A stretch of 56,483 bases of DNA from assembly GCA_017464085.1 (NCBI GenBank), contig JAFUEE010000047.1, positions 1 through 56,483 of the forward strand. Reading direction: 5' to 3'. The notes below the pieces were generated by a model. That model was given only the letters and a program-made list of their open reading frames with translations, did not search any database and was not told the origin of the DNA. A program made the position numbers and the translations under genes. This DNA comes from Pseudomonadota bacterium. Its GTDB lineage: Bacteria; Myxococcota_A; Bradymonadia; UBA4248. Below, one piece after another: positions 42,165 through 51,061 of this stretch (positions within the stretch are counted from its first letter, which is position 1; each line of letters starts with the position of its first letter).

Positions 42165-43532
42165 ATGAAAGATCCGTTTCCAGAAAACTCACGTGTGGCT
42201 GTGTTTGGCCTTGGTGGGTCAGGTCTTGCCGTTGCGGACCTGCTCGCTCGATATGGCAAGAAGATCATCGCCTCGGATACAGCCGATGAAGCGAAGCGCG
42301 CGGAATTTGAATCCAGGCTGCCTGAGGGCGCGTCGCTCGTGCTCGGGCATAACGAGATCGGCGATGCCGAAGTGATTGTCACCAGCCCGGGGCTGGAGCC
42401 TTCTTCGCCGATATTTGACGAGGCTGCGGCGAGACATATCCCGGTGTTTGCGGAACTAGAAGCCGCGTTCCGCGCGACTGAGACGCCGATTGTCGCGATC
42501 ACGGGCACGGACGGCAAGACGACGACGACGACGCTCACATCGCATATCCTCAGCACCTGCGGCGTGTCGAATAAAATGGGCGGCAATGTCGGCATTCCGC
42601 TCGCTAAAGTCGTCTGCGAGTCCGACGGCCTCAACTGCCTTGTCGTGGAGACGAGCGCGTTCCAGCTCGCATTTTGTCCGGAATTTCGCCCGCATATCCT
42701 GATTGCGACGAACATCGCGGAAGACCACAGCGAGTATTTCAAGGGCGACTGGCGGCGCTATGTCGATACGAAACGCCGCTCGCTGGGCGTCATGGCCGCG
42801 TCGGACATCGCGATTCTGAACGCCTCGGATGACGAGATCCGCCACTGGACTGACACGAAAGCGCGCATCTGCTGGTATGGCGCACGCCGTGCGGATATCC
42901 CCGAAAGCGCCTCGGACTGCGCATTCGTCGAGGATGGCGCGATTCACTTTGTGTTCGGCGGCGCTGAGCACCTGCTGCGCCTCGATGAACTCAAGCTCAA
43001 GGGCGACCACAACCTGATGAACGTGATGGGCGCCGTGCTCGCGTCGCTCTATATGGGCTGCGCGTTCGATGAGGCTGTCGCTTCTATCGCGTCCTATCAG
43101 CTGCCGCCGCACCGCATCCAGCATATCCGGACGCTGAATGGCGTTGATTTTATCGATGATTCGAAGGCGACGAACCCGCATGCGGCGATTGCGGCGCTGC
43201 TCGCGGTCGACAAGCCGACAGTCCTGATTGTCGGCGGCGTGGACAAGGGGCTTTCGCTGACCGAATGGATTCAATTGATGGGCAGGAACGTGCGCCACAT
43301 CATGGTGATCGGCGCGATGGGCGACCGATTCTGCCGCGAAGCGGCGGTGATGAATATTCCGATGCATCGCTGCGAGACGCTCGAAGATGCCGTATGCCAG
43401 GGGTATGCGCGCGCAAAGGAGAGCGGCTGCACCGTCGTCATGCTCTCCCCGGGCTGTTCGAGTTACGATATGTTCAAGAGTTATGGGCAGCGCGGCGACG
43501 TGTTCGCACAGGCTGCAAAGGCACTTTCATGA
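42165..43532 (+). CDS. murD: UDP-N-acetylmuramoylalanine-D-glutamate ligase
   Basis: A 455-residue cytoplasmic Mur ligase adding D-glutamate to UDP-MurNAc-L-Ala. Rossmann start VAVFGLGGSGLAVADLL; ATP loop GTDGKTTT at 114-121; VETSAFQL; DDSKATNPHAA; and the C-terminal SPGCSSYDMFKSYGQRGDVF. AAGGA nine bases before ATG 42165. The reading frame is open far upstream but that part overlaps the 41452 gene in another frame. It overlaps tmk by four bases (ATGA). Other dcw genes are not adjacent. Confidence 0.93.
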   Translation: MKDPFPENSRVAVFGLGGSGLAVADLLARYGKKIIASDTADEAKRAEFESRLPEGASLVLGHNEIGDAEVIVTSPGLEPSSPIFDEAAARHIPVFAELEAAFRATETPIVAITGTDGKTTTTTLTSHILSTCGVSNKMGGNVGIPLAKVVCESDGLNCLVVETSAFQLAFCPEFRPHILIATNIAEDHSEYFKGDWRRYVDTKRRSLGVMAASDIAILNASDDEIRHWTDTKARICWYGARRADIPESASDCAFVEDGAIHFVFGGAEHLLRLDELKLKGDHNLMNVMGAVLASLYMGCAFDEAVASIASYQLPPHRIQHIRTLNGVDFIDDSKATNPHAAIAALLAVDKPTVLIVGGVDKGLSLTEWIQLMGRNVRHIMVIGAMGDRFCREAAVMNIPMHRCETLEDAVCQGYARAKESGCTVVMLSPGCSSYDMFKSYGQRGDVFAQAAKALS

Positions 43533-44164
43533 AAAAGAATTACCTGATTGCCGTCGAAGGAATCGATGGCGCTGGCAAATCGACGCAGATCCCGAAAATC
43601 GCGCAATATTTCGAGGCGCGTGGCTGCACCGTGTGCCTGACCGCCGAGCCGACAAAAGGCCCGTTCGGCCAGAGAATCCGCGCGGCACAGACTCGCCTGG
43701 ACCCGCGCACGGAGCGGCAGCTCTTTGTCGATGACCGCAAGGAGCATCTCGTGACGTGCATCCTGCCCGCGCTTGAACGCGGCGAAGTCGTCATTACAGA
43801 TCGCTATTTTTATAGTTCGGTCGCTTATCAAGGCACGCGCAGGGATGCGCTCAAAAACAGCGAGGATATCGAGGCATTGCACGACCTTCAGGACGATATT
43901 GCCGAGCAGAACCGGCTGTATTCGCCCGAAGCCGATATCTTGATCTATCTGCGGCTCGATGTCGATACGGCGCTTGAGCGCATGCGTTCCGGCCGTGAAG
44001 CGCTCGATCCGTTTGAGAAAAAGCAGACGCTCCAAGATGTTTCAGATGCGTTTGACCGGCTGGTGAAAGATCATCCGCAGGCGCTCGTCGTCGATGCGTC
44101 CTTGATGCCCGATGAAGTGACTGCGCAGATTTACGCGGGCCTGGATAGAATAACCGGGGAATAA
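43529..44164 (+). CDS. tmk: Thymidylate kinase
   Basis: A 211-residue dTMP kinase. P-loop EGIDGAGKST at 10-19, AEPTKGPFGQRIR, TDRYFYSSVAYQG with the DRY motif, and the lid-like RMRSGREALDPFEKK. The start overlaps the murD stop (ATGA), so expression is coupled. The murD-tmk pairing is unusual, since tmk more often sits near holB. Confidence 0.92.
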   Translation: MKKNYLIAVEGIDGAGKSTQIPKIAQYFEARGCTVCLTAEPTKGPFGQRIRAAQTRLDPRTERQLFVDDRKEHLVTCILPALERGEVVITDRYFYSSVAYQGTRRDALKNSEDIEALHDLQDDIAEQNRLYSPEADILIYLRLDVDTALERMRSGREALDPFEKKQTLQDVSDAFDRLVKDHPQALVVDASLMPDEVTAQIYAGLDRITGE

Positions 44165-44196
44165 TCTATCATTAATATATAATATATATTTGTGAT

Positions 44197-44283
44197 GGGG
44201 GAGGTGTCCCCCTTCGCGGCTATGTGCTCGTTAGAGACGTGTCATGACACGTCTCTACTGCGCGCATACGCCGCTACCCCCTC
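44197..44283. repeat. Composite hairpin element, second copy
   Basis: GGGGGA-ggtg-TCCCCC (44197-44212), then CGCGGCTAT, a 24-base perfect palindrome AGAGACGTGTCA/TGACACGTCTCT at 44233-44256, then GCGCATACGCCGCTACCCCCTC (GCGC plus the shared arm). Outer parts match 31207-31269; the inner palindrome is unrelated. The A/T-only stretch at 44171-44189 lies between it and tmk. Confidence 0.75.
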
Positions 44284-44305
44284 GATAGCATTGCCCGAGG
44301 ATGTT

Positions 44306-45229
44306 ATGGCAACGATAAGTGTACAAAATAGCGGCGAGCGTCTGGATTCATTTCTGGCTTCTGAAATTTCTGATTTCTCGCGTGCGCAGATCAAGCAGGC
44401 CATCGAGGCTGGCGAAGTGACTGTGAATGGTTCGGTTTGTACAAAGGCCGGCCGAAAGCTCGTGATGGGAGATGTCGTCGCCTGGGATGTGCCGGAAATA
44501 CCTGAGGATGATATCATTCCGCATGCGGAAAGCGGCATTGATTTCCGCGTGGTGTATGAGGATGCGCATATTATCGTCGTCGATAAGCCGACAGGTCTGG
44601 TGGTGCATCCGGGGGCGGGCAATCTGCACGGGACGCTGATTCAGGGGCTTCTCGAAAAGTATCCGGAAATCGCGGCAGTCGGGGAGCCTGAGCGTCCTGG
44701 AATCGTGCATCGGATTGACAGCGGCACGAGCGGGCTGCTTGTCATCGCGCGCTCTCAGGCGGCTTATGAAGCGCTCGTGCGCATGTTTGCCGCGCATGAG
44801 GTGCACCGGCAATATTGGGCGATATGCTATGGGCCAAAACTGCCGGATTGCGGGCGATTTGACACGCCTTATGGGCGGCATCCGACACAGCGCGTGAAGT
44901 ATTCTTCGAAGTTTGACGCGCCCAAACGCGCGGTGACGAATTACCGCGTGGCCGCGCGCAATGCGCAGGGATTCATTCTGGTGACCTGCCTGCTGGAAAC
45001 CGGGCGCACGCATCAGGTGCGCGTGCATCTGAGCGATCACAACTCCCCGATATTGGGCGATTCTCTGTATGCGCCCGAAAAACTTGCCAAACACAAAGCC
45101 ATCGGCCGCCTTGCGCTTCACGCGCAACGGCTTGAATTCGAGCATCCTGTTACGGGGGCGCATTGTGCCTTTGAAGCGCCGTTTCCCGACGATTTTTTGA
45201 ATGCCTTGAATGTATTAGGTCTGAAATGA
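44306..45229 (+). CDS. RluD-family rRNA pseudouridine synthase
   Basis: A 307-residue enzyme that converts uridine to pseudouridine in 23S rRNA. An S4 RNA-binding domain spans residues 10-60; the catalytic motif HRIDSGTSGL has Asp138; GRTHQVRVHLSDHNSPILGD follows. GAGG five bases before ATG 44306 sets the start. RluC and RluD cannot be separated safely; RluD-type fits the S4 domain and length. A perfect-looking hairpin follows at 45234. Confidence 0.9.
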   Translation: MATISVQNSGERLDSFLASEISDFSRAQIKQAIEAGEVTVNGSVCTKAGRKLVMGDVVAWDVPEIPEDDIIPHAESGIDFRVVYEDAHIIVVDKPTGLVVHPGAGNLHGTLIQGLLEKYPEIAAVGEPERPGIVHRIDSGTSGLLVIARSQAAYEALVRMFAAHEVHRQYWAICYGPKLPDCGRFDTPYGRHPTQRVKYSSKFDAPKRAVTNYRVAARNAQGFILVTCLLETGRTHQVRVHLSDHNSPILGDSLYAPEKLAKHKAIGRLALHAQRLEFEHPVTGAHCAFEAPFPDDFLNALNVLGLK

Positions 45230-45233
45230 GTTT

Positions 45234-45273
45234 GTGTTTTATCATTTTGTCGTGATGCAAAGTGATAAAACAC
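45234..45273 (+). terminator. Long hairpin after pseudouridine synthase
   Basis: A 16-base stem GTGTTTTATCATTTTG / CAAAGTGATAAAACAC (one G-T pair) with an eight-base loop. No T run follows; termination is likely but not certain. Confidence 0.55.
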
Positions 45274-45283
45274 TGCGACAGAA

Positions 45284-45312
45284 TTGACGCAAAATCTCGT
45301 TTTGGGTATAAG
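45284..45312 (+). promoter_or_regulatory. Sigma-70 promoter
   Basis: TTGACG, 17 bases, TATAAG, located 66 bases before ATG 45378. The best promoter match in the window. Confidence 0.65.
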
Positions 45313-45377
45313 AGTGATTGAAAGAGACGCTGGGTGTGAAATTGATAGTGCGTCTCAATGACAATTGGAGGTGTGTT

Positions 45378-45872
45378 ATGTTGGGGGAAAGAGAGTGTGG
45401 GAAGAAGCATCTAAGGTGGAAAGCGGTTTCGGCTGTGGCAATCATGAGTTCTTTACTCATATTTTCGGGATGTGATTCCGAAGAAGTTGATTATTTAACC
45501 CATGAGCTTGCTTTGAATAATCAAAATACAATGTCTTTGGATGATCTAAAACAGCAATTGCTTTCTTATGATGCGACTCCTGATGATGATGGCGTTATTT
45601 ATATGTCTGAGGTGGTTGATGGTGTTGAGGTTGCAACGTCAAGAACTAGAATTGAAGGATATATTCCAAAGCGTGATGTACGTGGAAGTCAGATGAGGGA
45701 TTTATTGCGGAATAATGCCTTGAGGCCAATAAGTGATAAATTATCAAGTGAATTGGCTAAGGTGTATTCTAAAAATAATGATAGTGAGGATAGTATTGAA
45801 GTTGTTGTTACTTTTGTTGATGATTTAAAGTTACCTTTTTTAGAAGATTATGATTATGAATGTGTGTCCTGA
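45378..45872 (+). CDS. Lipoprotein, probably truncated
   Basis: A 164-residue lipoprotein with basic N-terminus (MLGERECGKKHLRWKAVSAV), lipobox FSGC and acidic start of the mature chain. The end (SIEVVVTFVDDLKLPFLEDY) reads like the beginning of a longer domain, perhaps a protease propeptide, and stops abruptly at ECVS, so the gene may be cut short. TTGGAGGTG precedes ATG 45378. It has its own promoter. A/T-rich codon choice differs from its neighbours. Confidence 0.5.
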   Translation: MLGERECGKKHLRWKAVSAVAIMSSLLIFSGCDSEEVDYLTHELALNNQNTMSLDDLKQQLLSYDATPDDDGVIYMSEVVDGVEVATSRTRIEGYIPKRDVRGSQMRDLLRNNALRPISDKLSSELAKVYSKNNDSEDSIEVVVTFVDDLKLPFLEDYDYECVS

Positions 45873-45907
45873 CACGTGGTATATTGTTATCAATCCAAAG
45901 GACACAG

Positions 45908-45935
45908 TTGATCGCGAACAACCTATTTTTATAAT
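45908..45935 (+). promoter_or_regulatory. Sigma-70 promoter
   Basis: TTGATC, 16 bases, TATAAT, about 80 bases before the Cys-rich lipoprotein at 46018. Confidence 0.6.
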
Positions 45936-46017
45936 ATAACGTTTTGGCAGGATGGGCATCCGCAAGACTTTTAGTGCGGATATATTTTTGCTCTCTCAGC
46001 AAGAGGAGGATTGTCTT

Positions 46018-46728
46018 ATGTTGAAACAGTGTATGGCATGTTGTGTGGTGCCGTTTGTTGCGGCGTTATTCTTGGGCGGTTGCGACAGCCAAGAAGCTGA
46101 AAATCCTGCTTCGAAGCAGCTTTCGCAGGAAAATGTCGGTGATGTGCCGACGGGATCGATTTCGTGCCTGGACATCAAAGCGATGTGTCCGGCAAATCAT
46201 TCGTGTATTGATGGCGTGTGCGTCAAAGATGCGGATGCGCCGGAACTCGTGTGTGGTCAGGCGGAGAGCGTCAAATGCGGGGATGGGGAGCAGTGCTTTG
46301 TGGGGATGCGGACGGGGTGCGTGAAGTCTGAAGACTTTAAGGTGGCGTGCGAAGCGGCGTGCGGCGTTGGTGAAGTCTGTTTTAAGGGCAAATGTATGCC
46401 GCGCACCTCTTGTGAGATCATGCCTTGTCTTGCAGACTTTGAGGTCTGTGACGCGCATGAGTGTAAGCACGAGTATGAGCTGGCGGATTTCCCGGAAGAA
46501 TGGCGCGATTCGTGTCTTGGAGGCAGGTTTGGGTGCGATATGATGTCGAGATGCGTGCGCGGTCCGCATATACCGCAGTGTCTGGATATTGAGCTCTTTG
46601 GGACACCTTGCAATCCAGAGTGTGTCAAAGGAGAGTTGTGCTTTAAGGGTAAGTGCGTGCCGGAGACTTCTTGCGAGATGATCGCATGCAATGAGGGGGA
46701 AGTCTGCGAGAATCACGTCTGCAAATAA
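46018..46728 (+). CDS. Cys-rich lipoprotein with duplicated module
   Basis: A 236-residue lipoprotein (lipobox LGGC near residue 22). The mature chain has about 28 cysteines. Two modules of about 43 residues (from about 100 and 190) share ACxxxGE[VL]CFKGKC, P[RE]TSCE and a final ECK or VCK. Disulfides would need a periplasmic oxidase such as the triple-DsbA protein. GAGGAGG eight bases before ATG 46018. The pattern is like small EGF-type or Dickkopf-type Cys repeats; no specific function is claimed. Confidence 0.65.
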   Translation: MLKQCMACCVVPFVAALFLGGCDSQEAENPASKQLSQENVGDVPTGSISCLDIKAMCPANHSCIDGVCVKDADAPELVCGQAESVKCGDGEQCFVGMRTGCVKSEDFKVACEAACGVGEVCFKGKCMPRTSCEIMPCLADFEVCDAHECKHEYELADFPEEWRDSCLGGRFGCDMMSRCVRGPHIPQCLDIELFGTPCNPECVKGELCFKGKCVPETSCEMIACNEGEVCENHVCK

Positions 46729-47014
46729 ATCATTGCGGTCATTTGATTTGCCCCCTTTCCGGTTGCTGGTTTGGGGGCAAGCCTGTGACTCAGGGGAGGG
46801 GCTTATCTTATTACCTTTGTTTTTTTATTATTTATTTTTATATCTTAATAGATACGCAACATGCCTTTAAATGCCCTCAGGGCGGCAGTCATTGAGATAG
46901 GTCTGAAAGATTGCATCCGGGCTGTCATAATAGAAGCTGCTGTTATAATTTTCAATCAGTCGGGTGATTTCGGAAGTGAAGACTGTGAGCGTGGTTTCGG
47001 GGATGCTTGTATGA
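46729..47014. other. Noncoding region with hairpin
   Basis: TTGCCCCC / GGGGGCAA (46748-46755, 46773-46780) may end the lipoprotein transcript; a T-rich stretch follows at 46810. From 46867 on the minus strand a frame without start (TTLTVFTSEITRLIENYNSS, FYYDSPDAIFQTYLND) appears to be a gene remnant linked to the DUF3990 fragment. Confidence 0.45.
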
Positions 47015-47197
47015 TTATGGGCAGAAAGGTTTAAAATCAGTGATGTTGACTGTGGGCGTATGATATCTTTGTGCCCATCGCATTGCCTGCTCTTTGATGA
47101 CAGTGCAGTAAAAGCCAGGTCCAAAGTCTTTGATATAACGGCACGGAATGATGATGGGTTGCTGAATTTCAGTGTAACTGCCGTGATAGAGGAGCAT
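47015..47197 (-). pseudogene. Truncated DUF3990 protein
   Basis: A 60-residue frame beginning MLLYHGSYTEIQQPIIIPCR, then DFGPGFYCTVIKEQAMRWAQ. YHGS and FGxGFYxT...QAxxWA are the N-terminal signature of DUF3990, which resembles ADP-ribosyltransferase folds. Members run well past 100 residues; this one ends after TDFKPFCP, and an overlapping frame continues. A frameshift or deletion is likely. ATG 47206 is an alternative start. Confidence 0.5.
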
Positions 47198-47261
47198 TTG
47201 TCCCATGAGAGATTTCGAGTCCTCAAAGTGAGCATGTGTGTTTAGGGTAAGGCGAAAGGAT

Positions 47262-47329
47262 ATCCGCGCGTATGGCCGTGAGGTCATAGCGCGGATGAGC
47301 GAGCCGTATGCGCCGCAAGGCGCATAGGC
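47262..47329. repeat. Two bulged-G hairpins
   Basis: ATCCGCGC-G-TATGGCC-gtga-GGTCATA-GCGCGGAT at 47262-47296 (one G-T pair) and GCC-G-TATGCGCC-gcaa-GGCGCATA-GGC at 47303-47329. They lie 15 bases beyond the oligopeptidase stop. Confidence 0.8.
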
Positions 47330-47343
47330 CGCAAAATATATAA

Positions 47344-49383
47344 TTATTCAGAGAGCCAGGCTTTGAAAGCATCGAGATTATAATCGCGCCCGAGGAAGTT
47401 CCTGACGCTGTCTGCCGCGTGCTGTGCGCCGCCGACGGAGAGGATAGTTTCGCGGTATTTGTGGGCGGTCTCGACGTTGAGGAGGCCGTTTGCATGGAAC
47501 GGCTGCCCGAGGTCTTTTGCGATTGCGAGCGACCACATGTATGTATAATACATCGATGAATAGCCGTTGAGATGGCCGAAGCTTGCAAATGTATAATCGC
47601 CCTCGAATTGTTTGAACGGCGAATATTTTGCGAAGGTATCGTTCTGAACTTTGAGGAGATCGATATTTTCGGGATCTGCGATATGATAATTGTATGAAAG
47701 CGTCGCGTATGAAATCTGTCTCATATTGAGGACGCCTTTGCCGACTTCGTCAGCTTTCTTCATTTTTTCGACGAGTTCTTTAGGAATAACCTCGCCTTTG
47801 TCGTTGACGGCAAAGCGTTTGAGGACATCGTAATCCCAAGCCCAGTCTTCAAAGAGCTGTGAGGGAGCCTCGACGAAGTCCCACTCGCAGCTGATGCCGG
47901 ACTGTTTTGCCCAGTGGTGGCGGCCGGCGAAGAGCTGGTGGAGGAGGTGGCCGAATTCATGGAAGAAAGTGGTCACGTCGTTGTGTTCCATGAGCGCGGG
48001 ATTTGAGGGCGTGGGCTGCGGGAAGTTGCAGACGAGCGTGGCGGCGGGGAGCTGGAGGCCTTCGATGCCGGAGTACATGCCGAAGCTTGCGGCGTGTCCG
48101 TATTTGCCTTCGCGCGGATGCATGTCGAGATAGAAGCGAGCGATGAGCTTGTCGCCTTCATAGACATCGTAGGCTTCGACGGAGTCGTGCCAGACGGGGC
48201 GGTCGGACTGCTGGAACGTCACGCCATAGATTGTGCTGGCGACATTGAGGATGCCGCGTTTGACTTTTTCGTATGGGAAATACTGGCGGACGGCCTGCGC
48301 GTCGAAGTCATATTTCTGCTTTTTGAGCGCCTCGATATAATAGAAGCGGTCCCAGGGGTAGAAGCCGTCGGCATTGGGATTGTCGGCTTTTTTGAGGGCC
48401 ATGAGCTCTTCGAGTTCGGCTTTGTACCGAGGTTCGGTGATCGCGGCGATATCTTTGAGGAACGCGGAGATCGTGGCGGTATCTTTGGCCATTTTGTCGG
48501 AGGCGTTGTAAGCGGCCCAGTTCTCGAAGCCCGTGAGCTTTGCGATCTGGCTGCGCTCTTTGAGGAGGTCTTTGAAGACCTGGTCATTTGCGGGATAGGC
48601 GCGTGCCGTGAAGACCTTGGAGATCGCCTTGCGCGTCTCTTCGGACTTTGCATACGTCATGACGGGGAAATAGTCGGTGTAGTCGGTGGAGATGGTGATC
48701 ATGCCGTTTTCATCGGGCTGATGCGCGGCCATGAAGTCTTCGGGGAGTCCGGCGAGCTGTTCTGCGGTGAACTGAACGGTTTTTCGGTCATCGCGGATAT
48801 TTTTGTCGAAAGCCTGACCGGATTTGACGAGCTGTTTGTTGAGGTCAGCGAGTTTCGCGCGAGTTTCTTCGTCTTTGTCGACGCCCGCGAGTTTGTAGTC
48901 CTGGAGTGTTTTCTGGACATAGAATTTGGCGCGCGCGTCGAGGGTGTTTGTGTCGACATCATTGACGGCAGCAAAGAGCGCGGGATCCATCTGGATCTGA
49001 GTGAGGACTTCGCTTGCGCGTTCGGTGCATTTTTCGGCTTCAGTGCGGACGGCCTCGTCCGGGTGAGTGTTTGCCATGAGCTCGGAGATGCCGAGGATGC
49101 GCTCGAAAGCGATATCCATTTCGTTGAGTGGTTCGAGCGTATTTTCGCGGGTGTGTTTTCCGTCAACGGCTTTGATTTCTTTGCGGAGTCTGTCGACGTG
49201 AGTGAGATTTTTGTCGCAGACAGCCTGTGCATCAGCGGCAGTGCTAAAAGTGACGGGCAGGTCGAGGGGCTCGATGGAGAAGACGTGAGCGGCCTGCGGG
49301 ACTTCGACAGGAGCGGGTTTTGAGCAGCCTGAGAAGCCGGCGATGGAAGCAGACATGGCGATGACGAACGGCCAATATTTCAT
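47344..49383 (-). CDS. M3-family zinc oligopeptidase, lipoprotein
   Basis: A 679-residue metallopeptidase of the thimet oligopeptidase/Dcp type. HEFGHLLH (near residue 473) gives the zinc ligands, and the downstream EAPSQLFEDWAW supplies the third. The N-terminus is a lipoprotein signal (lipobox FSGC, Cys 20), so unlike most M3 enzymes it is exported and membrane-anchored, probably to degrade peptides in the envelope. GGAGG eight bases before ATG 49383; a promoter lies at 49525. Confidence 0.9.
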   Translation of the reverse strand: MKYWPFVIAMSASIAGFSGCSKPAPVEVPQAAHVFSIEPLDLPVTFSTAADAQAVCDKNLTHVDRLRKEIKAVDGKHTRENTLEPLNEMDIAFERILGISELMANTHPDEAVRTEAEKCTERASEVLTQIQMDPALFAAVNDVDTNTLDARAKFYVQKTLQDYKLAGVDKDEETRAKLADLNKQLVKSGQAFDKNIRDDRKTVQFTAEQLAGLPEDFMAAHQPDENGMITISTDYTDYFPVMTYAKSEETRKAISKVFTARAYPANDQVFKDLLKERSQIAKLTGFENWAAYNASDKMAKDTATISAFLKDIAAITEPRYKAELEELMALKKADNPNADGFYPWDRFYYIEALKKQKYDFDAQAVRQYFPYEKVKRGILNVASTIYGVTFQQSDRPVWHDSVEAYDVYEGDKLIARFYLDMHPREGKYGHAASFGMYSGIEGLQLPAATLVCNFPQPTPSNPALMEHNDVTTFFHEFGHLLHQLFAGRHHWAKQSGISCEWDFVEAPSQLFEDWAWDYDVLKRFAVNDKGEVIPKELVEKMKKADEVGKGVLNMRQISYATLSYNYHIADPENIDLLKVQNDTFAKYSPFKQFEGDYTFASFGHLNGYSSMYYTYMWSLAIAKDLGQPFHANGLLNVETAHKYRETILSVGGAQHAADSVRNFLGRDYNLDAFKAWLSE

Positions 49384-49731
49384 GCAGTAACCTCCAGAAT
49401 AAGATCATGCCGCGATGCGGCGATACGAAGCGATCCGGGGATTTGTCCGGAGCGCGTTGAGAACAAAAAATGAGCGCAAGTGATGCACTCTCCGAACGCT
49501 TCACAATAAATGGGTGAACCTAAAATAACAACAGTTTTTAGAGGGTGTGTCAATGGCAAAGGGGAGTCTGAGAAGTTCTTTTGTGCAAAAGTTGCGTGTG
49601 GGCGTAGAGATTTGTTATTCTTACAATAATGGCTGTTTGCCAGTGGCTGTTTGCCGGGCATCGGCATTCGGCAGGAATTCATTATGAATTGAGGACCAGC
49701 GGGCGTAAGCTCGAGCATAATAGGATAGTAG
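49384..49731. other. Divergent promoter region
   Basis: Holds the promoter of the oligopeptidase gene (49525-49553) and presumably that of the zinc-ribbon/TPR gene. Tandem phrases TGGCTGTTTGCC (49629 and 49640) and GCCGGGCATCGGC are present. No gene seen. Confidence 0.4.
49525..49553 (-). promoter_or_regulatory. Sigma-70 promoter
   Basis: On the minus strand: TTGACA (49548-49553), 17 bases, TGTTAT (49525-49530), giving a leader of about 135 bases for the M3 peptidase gene. Confidence 0.5.
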
Positions 49732-50907
49732 ATGCTGATCAAATGTGATAATTGCGGGCAGAAATATGAAGTTGACGATGCGCGCCTTTCGCCGCAGGGC
49801 GCGCGCATCAAGTGTCAGAAGTGCGCGCAGATTATTGTGGTGCGCCTGCCCGGTCAGGAAAGTTCGACCCCGAATTCATCGGATGTGACGCTTGACAACC
49901 CGGTTTTCGAAGATTCTCAGTTCATGTCCCAGGTTGGGCAGCCTGAGAAGCCTGAGAGTGCTGAAAACGATGTGGTGCCTGAGGGAACCGCGCCGTGGCG
50001 CGTCCGGCACATGGGGCTGACATATACATTCCACGATTTGCCTAGTCTGCGTGACTGGCTCTCGTCGCGCCAGTCGCTTGATGATATCAAAGTGGAGCAG
50101 AATGAGACAGGCTGGGGGGAAATCGGTGATTTTCCCGAAGTGCTGACGACAGAGCTGATCACGAAATATTTCCCGCTGGGCGATGTGCCGAAGTCTAAGA
50201 ATGGCCGTTCGGCGGATGCAGCTGAAGCTGAGAGCGAAAAGCAGACGGTGCCCTCCGGGCTTGGTAATGTCACCAAAGTTTCTGGCATCGGGTCAATCTC
50301 CCCGACGAGTACGTCTTCAGATTTGAGCAAGCCGATCAGCGTATCGCGCAAGACGGCAAAGAATATCAAGCGAGAGCAGCTTAAGGCGGAAAAAGACCGC
50401 AAGGCGATGAAGAAAAAGCTGATCGGCCTTGGCATTTTGGCGGTGATCGTCATCATTGCGGTAATTGTCGGGCTGCGCTTCGTCAAATCTGGAGAAGTCA
50501 TTCCTGGGCGGAATGTGGCGACTGCTGCATCTGAGGAACAGGTGCCTGAGAACGCGGCGCCGGAGACGGCGCCTGGGAACGCTGAAGTGGCGGCGCCTCA
50601 GCCTGTTCCGGAAGAGCCAGAAAAGCGCGAAGCCATGCCGGAGGACGATAAGCCGAAAGTGCCGAGCGCGGAAGAGCTTGAACGGCTCGCGCAGGAGGAT
50701 ATCAAGAAGCGTTTTGAAGAGGCTTCGGTGCTTGTCAAAGACAAGAAGTGGCCGGAGGCTCGCGCCACACTCGAAACGCTCGTCCGCGAAAAACCTGATG
50801 ATATCGAAATGCTCACGCTGCTCTCGAAGACCTATAAAGGGCTGAATCTGAAAGACAAGGCCGCAGAGGTCGACAGCGAGATCAAGCGGCTCAAGAGCGC
50901 CAAATAA
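49732..50907 (+). CDS. MJ0042 zinc-ribbon / TPR membrane protein
   Basis: A 391-residue protein. The first 40 residues form an MJ0042-type zinc ribbon (CDNCG and CQKC). A GYF-like domain spans about 90-145 (WRVRHMGLTYTFHDLPSLRD). A Ser/Lys linker leads to one transmembrane helix (about 225-248, LIGLGILAVIVIIAVIVGLR) and an Ala/Pro/Glu linker; a TPR pair ends the protein (EASVLVKDKKWPEARATLET). This architecture is typical of myxobacteria. Ribbon and GYF parts face the cytoplasm, TPR the periplasm. Confidence 0.75.
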   Translation: MLIKCDNCGQKYEVDDARLSPQGARIKCQKCAQIIVVRLPGQESSTPNSSDVTLDNPVFEDSQFMSQVGQPEKPESAENDVVPEGTAPWRVRHMGLTYTFHDLPSLRDWLSSRQSLDDIKVEQNETGWGEIGDFPEVLTTELITKYFPLGDVPKSKNGRSADAAEAESEKQTVPSGLGNVTKVSGIGSISPTSTSSDLSKPISVSRKTAKNIKREQLKAEKDRKAMKKKLIGLGILAVIVIIAVIVGLRFVKSGEVIPGRNVATAASEEQVPENAAPETAPGNAEVAAPQPVPEEPEKREAMPEDDKPKVPSAEELERLAQEDIKKRFEEASVLVKDKKWPEARATLETLVREKPDDIEMLTLLSKTYKGLNLKDKAAEVDSEIKRLKSAK

Positions 50908-51061
50908 ATCACAGTCTTATCTTTCGGCGTTCGGCATCCATGGGGTGCCGAATGACGCACATCACATATTCGAATCGAGCAAGTTTGGCCACTTCCGGTC
51001 GCGGGTCGTCTCCTGCGGTTCGGAAAGCCTTTTATATGTCGCTTCATAAAGGAGGCACTGC

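Noticed and set aside
49380..49811. 143-codon minus-strand ORF
   Set aside because: It spans the divergent promoter region and overlaps the start of the zinc-ribbon gene; no protein-like pattern.
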